A stretch of 64,000 nt of DNA from Stenotrophomonas sp. MYb238 (GTDB lineage Bacteria > Pseudomonadota > Gammaproteobacteria > Xanthomonadales > Xanthomonadaceae). The stretch covers positions 1-64,000 of the forward strand of contig NZ_WIDL01000023.1 of the NCBI RefSeq assembly GCF_009496535.1, read 5' to 3'. The position numbers were made by a program, and so were the translations under genes. The notes under the pieces are model-generated. The model did no database searches and was not told the origin of the DNA. It was given only the letters and a program-made list of their open reading frames with translations. Shown here one piece after another: positions 49,028 through 57,403 of this stretch (its first letter is position 1; every line of letters starts with the position of its first letter).

Positions 49028-50118
49028 CCGCACGTCACCTTCGCCAACACGGGTTCTCGCTGGTGGAACTGGCAGTGGCGCTGGCCATCGCCGCCCTGCT
49101 CACCGTGTTGTTGTTCAACCTGCTGCCGCTCGGCAACCAGATACTGGATGCCGAGCGGCAGCAACAGGAACTGGCCCAGGCCGAACAGGCCCTGCTCGGC
49201 TACATGCGCAGCCACGGCCACCTGCCCGGTGCCGATGCCGACGGCAATGGCAGTGCCGATGGCGCCGCCAGTGGCTGGTTGCCGGTAGCTGACCTCGGCC
49301 TGCCCTCGCGCATGCGCCTGTATTACCAGGCCCAGCCCAACCTGACCACCCCGCTGCCCGATGACCTGTTCGACCCGGTGCTGCCGCCCGCCGACCAGCC
49401 AGCCCCCAGCAGCAACGGGCTGGACCTGTGCATGCGCCTGCTGTTGAACCAGCGCGGCAACATCACCATGGCCGGGCTCGATCTGCCGCTGGCCTACTAC
49501 CTGGGCCACAGCGGCGTGAGCGGACATGGCCGCCTTGACGCCGCCGCGCAATGGCAGCCGACGGCACAAACCCTGCCCGGCCCCGCCGATGCCGCAGGCG
49601 CCCTTGCCGTCATAGCCGCAGGCCCGGGTGAACTGGCCGCGCGGCTGTCCTGCCCGGATCGGCTGGCGCGCGCGCAAGGCAGCGCGCAAAGCGCCTATGC
49701 CGCCTATAGCGCACTGCGCATGACCGAGTTCAACCTCGAATTCCGCAGCTTCGACATCCACATCGCCGAAACCATCCGCGATCAGGCCAAGGTGGCCCGC
49801 GACCTTGCCATCTATGCCCTGGCCGAATCCATCACCAACCAGGCCATCGCCCTCACCTTGATCGCATCGGGCTGGCCCCCGGACGGTGCCAGCATCGGTG
49901 CCGGCGTGAAGCAACTGGCCAAATCCCTATTGGACATAAGTATGGCCAGCAAAAGCCTCGTCGAGGCGCAGGAAACCTACGACGAGGCCCTCTCCGGGGT
50001 GCAGGACGCCGGGCACCGGCGTGACCTAGTCAGCACCTTCCGCGACCGCATCAAGGCCCTGCATGAAGACGCCCGCGATACCACCATTGGCCTTGACCGC
50101 GCCGGACTGAACCCATGA
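49024..50118 (+). CDS. Minor prepilin, 364 residues
   Basis: Leader MTARHLRQHG, cleavage after G10, F11 and Glu at mature position 5 (E15), followed by a hydrophobic helix VALAIAALLTVLLFNLL. It carries the GHLPGADADGNGSADG and GWLPVADLGL blocks, a variant of the RLPCPD motif lacking Cys there. Residues 230-364 are long amphipathic helices, unusual for a pilin head. It is coupled by ATGA to the giant pseudopilin before it and to the next prepilin. It probably forms part of a pilus-tip complex. Confidence 0.75.
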   Translation: MTARHLRQHGFSLVELAVALAIAALLTVLLFNLLPLGNQILDAERQQQELAQAEQALLGYMRSHGHLPGADADGNGSADGAASGWLPVADLGLPSRMRLYYQAQPNLTTPLPDDLFDPVLPPADQPAPSSNGLDLCMRLLLNQRGNITMAGLDLPLAYYLGHSGVSGHGRLDAAAQWQPTAQTLPGPADAAGALAVIAAGPGELAARLSCPDRLARAQGSAQSAYAAYSALRMTEFNLEFRSFDIHIAETIRDQAKVARDLAIYALAESITNQAIALTLIASGWPPDGASIGAGVKQLAKSLLDISMASKSLVEAQETYDEALSGVQDAGHRRDLVSTFRDRIKALHEDARDTTIGLDRAGLNP

Positions 50119-51449
50119 ACCGCCGTTCCCTTGCCCGCCCGCGTGGCTTCTCGTTGATCGAACTGACCGTGGCCCTAGTCATCCTGGGCATCATCGGCAT
50201 CCTGCTCACGCGCTGGCTTGGCACCATGTCCGAGGAGCGCAGCCAGGTGGCGCGACGCGACCTGCTGCAACGCGCCGATGACGCGGTGATGGGCTTCGTC
50301 ACCAGCCAGTCGCGCCTGCCCTGCCCGGACACCAACCACGATGGCCGCGAAGACTGCGGCAGCGGCGAGGTCGGCAAGCTGCCCTACCTGACCGTGGGCC
50401 TGCCCGATGCACGCGGCGGCCGCCTGCGCTACGGCGTACTGCGCCGCACCGGCGACAGCGCGCAGATCGTGCGCTGGAATACCGACAGCGGCCGCGCAAT
50501 CCCGCAATCCACCGTGCTTGATGCCGACCTTGCAGCGCCGCCAGATCAGGCCATGCCCCTGCAAGTCACCGCCAACGCGGCCGACAGTTTCGTCATCAGC
50601 CGGGTACAGGCGTGGGACCACTGCACCCATGTGGACTGTGCCGCATTGCCGCAGCTCAACCACAACAGCATGGATTTTTGCGATGCACTGCGCAATGCAA
50701 GCCAGTTGCCCACCAGCGACAGCCACGTGCATGCCCGTCACGAACGCGAGCTGATCCGCAACGCCGGAAACGTCGCCTACGCGCTGGCCGCCATCGACCC
50801 GCTCATGCCCACTCACGACGATGGCTCGCCAGCCTTCCAATCACCGCGCCGGCCTGGCAGCGGCGACTACCACGACAAGGTGCTGGCCGTGGGCATCGAC
50901 CAGTTATGGACCCGCCTGCGCTGCGGCGAACATTACAGCCCGGCACTGTTCGCCCATGCCAACGTGGCGGCTGCCGCGCGCCTGACCACCCCGGTCATGC
51001 ACAACCACAAGACCCAGCTGGACATCATGGTCGAACTGGGCAAGGCCGAAAGCATGAACGCCACCGTCGCGATCATCGACGCCAGCGTGGAACTGATAAA
51101 CACCACCGCCGAAACCCTGGACACCATCGCCGAGATGTTCGAGACCTACGGCGGCTGGAACTGGCGCGTGGCCATTGCCGCCGGCAGCATCGGCACCGCC
51201 GTGGGCAGCACCATTGCCGCGGGCGTCGCCAAGGGCGCGGCCGACAGCTATCTGGCCACCGCGGAGAAATACCGCGACCAGTTCACCACCCAGTTCCCCG
51301 GCGGCTTCCCCGGCGAAGCACAGCGATTGGAAGACGAAATCGTCACCAACGCTCGCCGTGCCGACATGCTCGGCGGATTTCCGGATGCCGCCGTGCGCGA
51401 CGCCACCAAGGACTTCAGGTATGACGCCAACACGCCTCCGGAACCATGA
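50115..51449 (+). CDS. Minor prepilin of the RLPCP type, 444 residues
   Basis: Leader MNRRSLARPRG with cleavage after G11, F12 and E16 at mature position 5; helix VALVILGIIGILLTRWLG. It carries SRLPCPDTNHDG (about 67-78), GKLPYLTVGLPDARGGRLRYGVLRRT, and later a Cys-containing domain with CTHVDC. A helical tail (about 320-400) includes MNATVAIIDASVELINTTAETLDTIAEMFETYGG. At 444 residues it is about three times a classic pilin. It is the last gene of the operon, ending 68 bp before a convergent regulator; a bidirectional hairpin lies between. Confidence 0.8.
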   Translation: MNRRSLARPRGFSLIELTVALVILGIIGILLTRWLGTMSEERSQVARRDLLQRADDAVMGFVTSQSRLPCPDTNHDGREDCGSGEVGKLPYLTVGLPDARGGRLRYGVLRRTGDSAQIVRWNTDSGRAIPQSTVLDADLAAPPDQAMPLQVTANAADSFVISRVQAWDHCTHVDCAALPQLNHNSMDFCDALRNASQLPTSDSHVHARHERELIRNAGNVAYALAAIDPLMPTHDDGSPAFQSPRRPGSGDYHDKVLAVGIDQLWTRLRCGEHYSPALFAHANVAAAARLTTPVMHNHKTQLDIMVELGKAESMNATVAIIDASVELINTTAETLDTIAEMFETYGGWNWRVAIAAGSIGTAVGSTIAAGVAKGAADSYLATAEKYRDQFTTQFPGGFPGEAQRLEDEIVTNARRADMLGGFPDAAVRDATKDFRYDANTPPEP

Positions 51450-51467
51450 CGGGCGTCATGGACGAAA

Positions 51468-51498
51468 GAAGCCGCCACCGGCACGCCATGGCGGCTTC
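51468..51498. terminator. Bidirectional hairpin between the pilus operon and the regulator gene
   Basis: GAAGCCGCCA, 11-base loop, TGGCGGCTTC. On the minus strand it is followed by TTTCGTCC; on the plus strand by CCCCCTT. It is suitable for ending both convergent transcripts. Confidence 0.6.
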
Positions 51499-51516
51499 CC
51501 CCTTCAATCGGCGTCG

Positions 51517-52329
51517 TTATGCCCGCAAGGCCTTGTCCGCCGCATGCACCGGGCGCGTGCGGCCATAGCCGCGCAGCGGCGCAGCGTGCGCATGCCGCTG
51601 CGCGATCTCCATGGCCAGGGTCCGCGTCGCCATCTGCGGCTTCACCGCCAGTTCCTGTTCCAGGCCGCGCTCCAGTATCCGGTAGCAATCCAAGGCCGTC
51701 TCCGGTTCGCCGCGGCATGCGTACAGGCGCATCAGGCTGCGCTGCTGCGCCTCGTCCCATGGATCGAGCAGCACCTGGCGGCGGGCGAGGTTCACCGCCA
51801 CTTCCAGGTTCCCGCGGGCGGCGGCATCGTCCCGCGCGCGCTCCAGCGCCTTGAGCAGGCGCTGCAGCGCCCATGCCCTCGCCCCCGGCAGCCACTCGTT
51901 GAATTCGTCGCACTGCTCCAGCGAAACGCCTTCCAGCAGTTCGCCCGCCTCCTCCAGCCACTCCCGCGCATGGAGGCCAGCCGGCAGCGTCGGTTCCAGC
52001 AGGTCGATGTCGAACAGCCCCTGGGACGCCACCGGGCACAGGCGCACGGTCTCGCGGTCGATCAGCAGCACGCCCTCGCCCGCCGCCGCGACGATCGCGC
52101 GGTTCAGGTCGGTCAGCACCTGGCGCAGATTGGTCAGCGCGGCGCCGTGCGCCAGGTCGGGCCACAGCATCGCCGCGATCCGGCTACGGCGATGGACGCG
52201 CGGGCGCTCGATCGCCAGATAGGCCAGCAGCGCCCAGCCCTTGCGGTAGACGAGCCGGCCGGCGCTGCCGATCCGGCATTCCCCGAGCAGGCGGATCAGC
52301 GGCTGCGAATCGCCCGGCCACGCGCTCAT
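51517..52329 (-). CDS. SARP/BTAD-like transcriptional activator
   Basis: A 270-residue regulator. Residues 10-95 form an OmpR-type winged helix (IRLLGECRIGSAGRLVYRKGWALLAYLAIE, HRRSRIAAMLW, LRQVLTDLNRAI). Residues 105-245 are a bacterial transcriptional activator domain with helical repeats (LARRQVLLDPWDEAQQRSLMRLYACRGEPETALDCYRILERGLEQEL). There is no ATPase or TPR extension, so it is the short SARP type. ATG 52329 follows GGGAGCG; upstream in-frame Met codons lack an RBS. It faces the pilus operon from the opposite strand and is a candidate for its regulator. Confidence 0.82.
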   Translation of the reverse strand: MSAWPGDSQPLIRLLGECRIGSAGRLVYRKGWALLAYLAIERPRVHRRSRIAAMLWPDLAHGAALTNLRQVLTDLNRAIVAAAGEGVLLIDRETVRLCPVASQGLFDIDLLEPTLPAGLHAREWLEEAGELLEGVSLEQCDEFNEWLPGARAWALQRLLKALERARDDAAARGNLEVAVNLARRQVLLDPWDEAQQRSLMRLYACRGEPETALDCYRILERGLEQELAVKPQMATRTLAMEIAQRHAHAAPLRGYGRTRPVHAADKALRA

Positions 52330-52753
52330 GGCGTCGCTCCCGTGGCGAAGGTCGATGGTGTGCACGGGCTTCCATTCCCCATACGGCAGGCAAGAAAACG
52401 GTTCATGCGATTCCCCAGCGTTTCGGATTGGCGGTCCCGCTGTTTCGCGGGACTCACTAACCAAACCGTGAAAACCGTCCGGTTCCTATCACTCGCTTTC
52501 AATTGCTTTCAGGGAACGACTCCGCTAGGCGCCCATGGCGCGCCTCGTACCCTGCTGCCGGGCGGAACAGCCAGCGCGACGACGCCGGCACGGCGGCTGC
52601 GCGCACGCGTGGATCTTCCGCGAACCGCGCAGGAGGACATCCAGCGCCATCGCCGGCGCCGCACACCGAACTGATTTCAGCGGCAACCATGCCGCAGCGG
52701 CGGGCCTTTCCGGACGATGCGGCCGCAGGCCTCGCCGCCACATGCCGCCACGC

Positions 52754-52783
52754 TTGACAGCGCCGAAAGCGCCGTGGTTATCT
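52754..52783 (+). promoter_or_regulatory. Promoter of the ilv-leu operon
   Basis: A perfect -35 box TTGACA (52754-52759) and TTATCT (52778-52783) as -10, spacer 18 bp (17 if GTTATC is used). Initiation is expected at 52789-52791, at the ATG of the leader peptide, so the leader is probably translated without a Shine-Dalgarno. The rest of the 52330-52753 stretch has no recognised gene. Confidence 0.75.
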
Positions 52784-52790
52784 CGACCCC

Positions 52791-52907
52791 ATGCTGCAAC
52801 GCCACACCACCGCCAACCCGACCCGCACCCCGGCCATCGCCGCGGCGTCGCTGCTCGTACTCGTGCTTATTACCGAACCCACAGGTGCGGGACGAGCTGG
52901 CGCGTAG
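52791..52907 (+). CDS. Branched-chain leader peptide of the ilv-leu attenuator
   Basis: A 38-residue ORF. Codons 21-28 read L-L-V-L-V-L-I-T (CTG CTC GTA CTC GTG CTT ATT ACC), including codons rare in this GC-rich genome. Ribosome stalling here when Leu, Val or Ile tRNAs are uncharged is the classic attenuation signal. The stop TAG (52905-52907) is positioned so that a ribosome finishing translation covers the antiterminator strand at 52884-52891. The ORF starts at the predicted transcription start. Confidence 0.88.
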   Translation: MLQRHTTANPTRTPAIAAASLLVLVLITEPTGAGRAGA

Positions 52908-52963
52908 CAGGAAAAGGCCAGATTCGATCAAAGACCCCGCACCGGCCCCGGTGCGGGGTTTTT
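52884..52963 (+). terminator. ilv-leu attenuator: antiterminator strand and intrinsic terminator
   Basis: The terminator is CCCCGCACCGG (52935-52945) with CCGGTGCGGGG (52948-52958) followed by TTTTT. The sequence GGTGCGGG at 52884-52891 is identical to part of the terminator's right arm and can pair instead with CCCCGCACC, forming the antiterminator. Stalling on the leader's Leu/Val/Ile codons keeps that strand free and lets transcription continue into ilvC. Confidence 0.88.
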
Positions 52964-52992
52964 CGTTTCCAGCATCCATTTCAACTGAAACC

Positions 52993-53100
52993 ATGTTCAC
53001 CACCGATACCGCCACGCAGAAAAACACCGCCCGCGATGCCATGCGCACCGCCGCGGCGTGCATGGCGCTTCTCCCTCCCCCGGCGGCCGCCGCGTCCTGA
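52993..53100 (+). CDS. Second small ORF in the ilv leader, 35 codons
   Basis: It begins ATG 52993 and ends TGA 53098-53100, exactly in the loop of a second terminator. It encodes a Thr- and Ala-rich peptide (MFTTDTATQKNT at the start). No strong Shine-Dalgarno precedes it. A ribosome reaching its stop would cover the hairpin, so translation could suppress termination. Whether it is really translated is unknown; the placement is suggestive. Confidence 0.4.
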   Translation: MFTTDTATQKNTARDAMRTAAACMALLPPPAAAAS

Positions 53101-53120
53101 CGCGACGGCCGTTTTCTTTT
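53084..53120 (+). terminator. Second leader terminator before ilvC
   Basis: CGGCCGCCGCGT paired with ACGCGACGGCCG (one mismatch), then TTTTCTTTT. It lies 21 bp downstream of the first small ORF's possible read-through region and 35 bp before ilvC. It must be passed or suppressed for the operon to be expressed. Confidence 0.7.
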
Positions 53121-53154
53121 GCGCTCCCTCTATCACTGCAAGGAACCAAGTCCC

Positions 53155-54129
53155 ATGAGCTCCAACGAACTGCCCCAGATCAAGATCGCCGTCATCGGTT
53201 ACGGCAGCCAGGGCCGCGCCCATGCCCTGAACCTGCGTGAATCCGGCTTCGAGGTGACCGTCGGCCTGCGTCCGGGCGGCCCGACCGAAGCCAAGGCCCA
53301 GGCCGACGGCTTCGCGGTCAAGACCCCGGCCGACGCGGTCAAGGACGCCGACCTGGTCGCCGTGCTGACCCCGGACATGGTGCAGAAGAAGCTCTACGAG
53401 GACGTGCTGGCGCCGAACATGAAGCAGGGCGCGTGCCTGCTGTTCGCCCACGGCCTGAACGTGCACTACGGCATGATCGCCCCGCGCGAGGACCTGGACG
53501 TGGTGCTGGTCGCGCCCAAGGGCCCGGGCGCGCTGGTGCGCCGCGAATACGAGATCGGCCGCGGCGTGCCGTGCATCTACGCCGTCTACCAGGACAAGAG
53601 CGGCAAGGCCGAGCAGTTCGCGCTGGCCTATGCGGCCGGCCTGGGCGGCGCCCGCGCCAACATCATCAAGACCACCTTCAAGGAAGAGACCGAGACCGAC
53701 CTGTTCGGCGAGCAGGCGGTGCTGTGCGGCGGCGCCTCGGCGCTGGTGCAGGCCGGCTTCGAGACCCTGGTGGAAGCCGGCTACCAGCCGGAAATCGCCT
53801 ACTACGAAGTGCTGCACGAGCTGAAGCTGATCGTGGACCTGTTCTACGAAGGCGGCATCACCCGCATGCTGGAGTTCGTCTCCGAGACCGCGCAGTACGG
53901 CGACTACGTCAGCGGCCCGCGCGTGATCGACGCCGGCACCAAGGCGCGCATGAAGGACGTGCTGACCGACATCCAGAACGGCACCTTCACCAAGAACTGG
54001 GTGGCCGAGTACGAAGCGGGCCTGCCGAACTACAACCGGTTCAAGCAGGCCGACCTGGAGCACCCGATCGAGAAGGTCGGCAAGGAGCTGCGCGCCAAGA
54101 TGGTCTGGCTGCAGTCCCAGAACGCGTAA
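53155..54129 (+). CDS. ilvC: Ketol-acid reductoisomerase
   Basis: A 324-residue class I (short) KARI that isomerises and reduces acetolactate or acetohydroxybutyrate with NADPH in Val/Ile synthesis. The Rossmann motif GYGSQG is at 15-20. Active-site blocks are [18 protein letters not shown], and [16 protein letters not shown] with the Mg2+ ligands, then [22 protein letters not shown] 53155 follows AAGGAACC. It is the first structural gene of the operon; a longer frame to 53119 lacks an RBS and overlaps the second terminator. Confidence 0.96.
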   Translation: MSSNELPQIKIAVIGYGSQGRAHALNLRESGFEVTVGLRPGGPTEAKAQADGFAVKTPADAVKDADLVAVLTPDMVQKKLYEDVLAPNMKQGACLLFAHGLNVHYGMIAPREDLDVVLVAPKGPGALVRREYEIGRGVPCIYAVYQDKSGKAEQFALAYAAGLGGARANIIKTTFKEETETDLFGEQAVLCGGASALVQAGFETLVEAGYQPEIAYYEVLHELKLIVDLFYEGGITRMLEFVSETAQYGDYVSGPRVIDAGTKARMKDVLTDIQNGTFTKNWVAEYEAGLPNYNRFKQADLEHPIEKVGKELRAKMVWLQSQNA

Positions 54130-54174
54130 CCGCGCGGTCCCCCACCCGCACAGAGCAAAGGTCAAGGTCGCTGC

Positions 54175-55902
54175 ATGAACACTCCCGTCCACGGCGCGCC
54201 ACGCAATGGCGCACGCTGGCTGACGCAGGCCCTGGAGGCCGAAGGCGTGCAGACGCTGTTCGGCTACCCGGGCGGCACCATCATGCCGTTCTACGACGCA
54301 TTGGTGGATTCCACCCTCAAGCACATCCTGGTGCGCCATGAGCAGGGCGCGGCGCTGGCCGCCAACGGCTACGCCCGCGCCAGCGGCAAGGTCGGCGTAT
54401 GCGTGGCCACCTCCGGCCCGGGCGCGTCCAACCTGGTCACCGGCATCGCCGATGCGATGCTCGACTCGGTGCCGATGGTGTGCCTGACCGGCCAGGTCGG
54501 CACGCCGCTGCTGGGCACCGATGCGTTCCAGGAGCTGGACGTGTTCGGCATGACGATGCCCATCGTCAAGCACAGCTGGCTGGTGCGCAGCGTCGACGAG
54601 CTGCCGCAGGTGGTGGCCGAGGCGTTCCGCGTCGCCCGCGAGGGCCGTCCCGGCCCGGTGCTGATCGACCTGCCCAAGGACGTGCAGCTGGCCGATGCCA
54701 CGCACCTGCCCGACCACGTGCCGGCCGCGGTCGACCCGGTGCCGGCGCCTGACGCGCAGCGCCTGGCCGAGGCGGTGGAGATGATCGCCGCCGCCGAGAA
54801 GCCCGTCATCTACGGCGGCGGCGGCATCGCCCTGGCCGAGGCGGTGGAGGATTTCCGCCAGTTCGTCGAGGCTTCCGGCATTCCCACCGTGCTGACCCTG
54901 CGCGGACTGGGCGCGCTGCCGGCCAACCATCCGCAGTACCTGGGCATGCTGGGCATGCACGGCACCCGCGCCGCCAACATGGCGGTGCAGGAGTCGGACC
55001 TGCTGGTCGTGGTCGGCGCCCGCTTCGACGACCGCGCTACCGGCAAGCTGACCGAGTTCGCGCCGTTCGCGCGCGTCATCCACCTGGATGCCGACGCCTA
55101 CGAGATCGACAAGCTGCGCGGCGCCGACATCGCCCTGCCCGGCGACCTCAAGGCCGGCCTGCGCGCGTTGTCCGGCATCCGCGGCAACTGCAACGGCTGG
55201 CGCGCGCGCTGCGCCGCCAACCGCGAGAAGTTCGCCGCGCGCTACGACGCGCCCGGCCAGGACATCTACGCGCCGGCGCTGCTCAAGCGCCTGAGCGAGG
55301 TGGCCCCGGCCGATGCCGTCATCGCCTGCGACGTCGGCCAGCACCAGATGTGGGTGGCCCAGCACTGCCGTTTCGACCACCCGCGCAACCACCTGACCTC
55401 CGGCGCGCTGGGCACCATGGGCTTCGGCCTGCCGGCGGCGATGGGCGCGCAGTTCGCCTGCCCGGACCGCACCGTGGTGCTGGTCTCCGGCGACGGCAGC
55501 TTCATGATGAACGTGCAGGAGCTGGTCACCATCGCCCGCTGCCGGCTGCCGGTGAAGATCGTGCTGCTGGACAACTCCTCGCTGGGCATGGTGCGGCAGT
55601 GGCAGGAACTGTTCTTCGCCGAGCGCTACAGCGAGATCGACCTGTCCGACAATCCGGACTTCGCAGCGCTGGCGCAGGTGTTCGGCATCCCCGCCACGCG
55701 CATCACCCAGCGCGCCGACGTCGAGGACGCGCTGGCGGCGCTGCTCGACACCCCCGGCCCGGCGCTGCTGCACGTGGCCATCGACGCGCGCGCCAACGTG
55801 TGGCCGCTGGTGCCGCCGAACAACGCCAACAGCACCATGCTGGAAGGCAACCCCGCCCACGCCAAGGCCACTCAGGAGAGTTCCAATGCAATACCGGCTT
55901 GA
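54175..55902 (+). CDS. ilvG: Acetolactate synthase large subunit
   Basis: A 575-residue thiamine-diphosphate enzyme that condenses pyruvate with pyruvate or 2-oxobutyrate. The catalytic Glu is E56 ([16 protein letters not shown]). FAD-region blocks and the ThDP/Mg2+ motif [35 protein letters not shown] are present, as is the YPGG start. Its small regulatory subunit ilvM overlaps its 3' end by 17 bp, matching the biosynthetic ilvGM pair. It is 45 bp downstream of ilvC and co-transcribed. Confidence 0.95.
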   Translation: MNTPVHGAPRNGARWLTQALEAEGVQTLFGYPGGTIMPFYDALVDSTLKHILVRHEQGAALAANGYARASGKVGVCVATSGPGASNLVTGIADAMLDSVPMVCLTGQVGTPLLGTDAFQELDVFGMTMPIVKHSWLVRSVDELPQVVAEAFRVAREGRPGPVLIDLPKDVQLADATHLPDHVPAAVDPVPAPDAQRLAEAVEMIAAAEKPVIYGGGGIALAEAVEDFRQFVEASGIPTVLTLRGLGALPANHPQYLGMLGMHGTRAANMAVQESDLLVVVGARFDDRATGKLTEFAPFARVIHLDADAYEIDKLRGADIALPGDLKAGLRALSGIRGNCNGWRARCAANREKFAARYDAPGQDIYAPALLKRLSEVAPADAVIACDVGQHQMWVAQHCRFDHPRNHLTSGALGTMGFGLPAAMGAQFACPDRTVVLVSGDGSFMMNVQELVTIARCRLPVKIVLLDNSSLGMVRQWQELFFAERYSEIDLSDNPDFAALAQVFGIPATRITQRADVEDALAALLDTPGPALLHVAIDARANVWPLVPPNNANSTMLEGNPAHAKATQESSNAIPA

Positions 55903-56143
55903 CCTGGTGCTGACGCCCGCCGAAGGCGCGCTGCTGCGCGTGCTGGGCATGGTCGAACGCCGGGGCTTCTCCCCGCGCAACATTGCCGGCAGCCGCGAGG
56001 CCACCGGTGCCGGCCGCTGGCACGTACAGCTGGAAGTGAGCGGCGAACGCCCGCCGGAAACCCTGTGCCGGCAGCTGGAGAAGGTCTACGACTGCGAATC
56101 GGTGCGGATCGTGGCGCTGGACCACGCCGGGGTAGCGGCATGA
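55886..56143 (+). CDS. ilvM: Acetolactate synthase small subunit (ACT domain)
   Basis: An 85-residue single ACT-domain regulatory subunit, the usual IlvM length. The pattern [31 protein letters not shown] and the terminal CESVRIVAL fit the family. It starts 17 bp inside ilvG and would convey feedback inhibition to the large subunit. Its stop overlaps an ATG (56140) that opens a short frame broken by a repeat insertion; that ATG was perhaps the original start of the next gene. Confidence 0.92.
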   Translation: MQYRLDLVLTPAEGALLRVLGMVERRGFSPRNIAGSREATGAGRWHVQLEVSGERPPETLCRQLEKVYDCESVRIVALDHAGVAA

Positions 56144-56166
56144 ATCCCGATGTAGCCGTACGCCGC

Positions 56167-56295
56167 GGGAACGGGGAACGGGGAATGGGGAATGCCTGTT
56201 CCCTACGCGCCGTTCCCGCGCGTGTGCAGCGGAGGCGTCTTCTTCGACGCAGCGCCGCGCAACTCCATTCCCCGTTCCCTGTTCCCCGTTCCCCG
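56167..56295. repeat. Inverted-repeat element between ilvM and tdcB
   Basis: Left arm GGGAACGGGGAACGGGGAAT (56167 on) and right arm ATTCCCCGTTCCCTGTTCCC (56267 on) are imperfect inverted repeats of about 28 bp around 73 bp. The unit is a known sort of xanthomonad GGGGAA(C/T) repeat. It interrupts what would otherwise be a tightly coupled gene junction. Confidence 0.75.
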
Positions 56296-56305
56296 CTTTC
56301 CGGCA

Positions 56306-57403
56306 ATGCCTGACCGCGGCCGCGCCACCGCAGATACCGACAGCGCCGGCGGCGTAAACGTCAGCGTCGCCGACGTATTGGCCGCGCAGGCGCGCCTGCG
56401 CCGCTTCCTGCCGCCCACCCCGCTGCACTACGCCGAGCGCTTCGGCACCTGGCTCAAGCTCGAAAACCTGCAGCGCACCGGCTCGTACAAGGTGCGCGGC
56501 GCGCTGAACGCGATGCTGGCCGCGCTGGAGCGCGGCGACGAGCGCCCGGTGATCTGCGCCTCGGCCGGCAACCACGCCCAGGGCGTGGCCTGGGCGGCGT
56601 TCCGCCTCGGCGTGCAGGCCATCACGGTGATGCCGCACGGCGCGCCGGCCACCAAGATCGCCGGCGTGCAGCACTGGGGCGCGACCGTGCGCCAGCACGG
56701 CAACAGCTACGACGAGGCCTACGCCTTCGCCCGCGAACTGGCCGAACAGAACGGCTACCGCTTCCTGTCCGCGTTCGACGATCCGGACGTGATCGCCGGC
56801 CAGGGCACCCTGGGCATCGAACTGGCCCCGCACGCGCCGGACGTGGTGATCGTGCCGATCGGCGGCGGCGGCCTGGCCTCCGGCGTCGCGCTGGCGCTGA
56901 AATCGCAGGGCGTGCGCATCATCGGTGCGCAGGTCGAGGGCGTGGATTCGATGGCGCGCGCGATCAAGGGCGACGTGCGCGAGATCGCGCCGGTGGCCAC
57001 GCTGGCCGACGGCGTCAAGGTCAAGATCCCTGGCTTCCTCACCCGCCGCCTGTGCGCCAGCCTGCTCGACGACGTGGTCATCGTGCGCGAGGCCGAGCTG
57101 CGCGAGACCCTGGTGCGGCTGGCGCTGGAGGAACACGTCATCGCCGAGGGCGCCGGCGCGCTGGCGCTGGCCGCCGGCCGCCGCGTGGCCGGCAAGCGCA
57201 AGTGCGCGGTGGTCTCCGGCGGCAACATCGACGCCGCCGTGCTGTCCACGCTGCTGTCCGAAGTGCGCCCCAGCCCGCCACGCAAGCCGCGACGGCGCAA
57301 CGCCGAACGACTTAGAAGCCGCGTCGCCCCCAACGCGCCGCGGCCCTCCCGAAACGAACAAACCAATATCATCGCCAACGCTGTCGAGGAGACCCTCTGG
57401 TGA
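56306..57403 (+). CDS. tdcB: Threonine dehydratase without regulatory domain
   Basis: A 365-residue PLP enzyme that deaminates threonine to 2-oxobutyrate for isoleucine. The PLP lysine is K62 in [23 protein letters not shown] and the phosphate loop IGGGGLASG follow. The C-terminal ACT-like domain of biosynthetic IlvA (about 500 residues in total) is absent and the end is a basic, low-complexity tail, so allosteric inhibition by isoleucine is not expected. The ATG at 56306 has no Shine-Dalgarno; an in-frame ATG at 56192, inside the inserted repeat with GGGGAA before it, is an alternative. It ends in GTGA overlap with leuA. Confidence 0.85.
   Translation: MPDRGRATADTDSAGGVNVSVADVLAAQARLRRFLPPTPLHYAERFGTWLKLENLQRTGSYKVRGALNAMLAALERGDERPVICASAGNHAQGVAWAAFRLGVQAITVMPHGAPATKIAGVQHWGATVRQHGNSYDEAYAFARELAEQNGYRFLSAFDDPDVIAGQGTLGIELAPHAPDVVIVPIGGGGLASGVALALKSQGVRIIGAQVEGVDSMARAIKGDVREIAPVATLADGVKVKIPGFLTRRLCASLLDDVVIVREAELRETLVRLALEEHVIAEGAGALALAAGRRVAGKRKCAVVSGGNIDAAVLSTLLSEVRPSPPRKPRRRNAERLRSRVAPNAPRPSRNEQTNIIANAVEETLW

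Noticed and set aside
33081-51449. Assignment to a classical type II secretion system
   Set aside because: No GspG, H, I, J, K, N or S set is present; the MshEN module, ExeA-like and MshN-like genes fit an MSHA-like pilus better.
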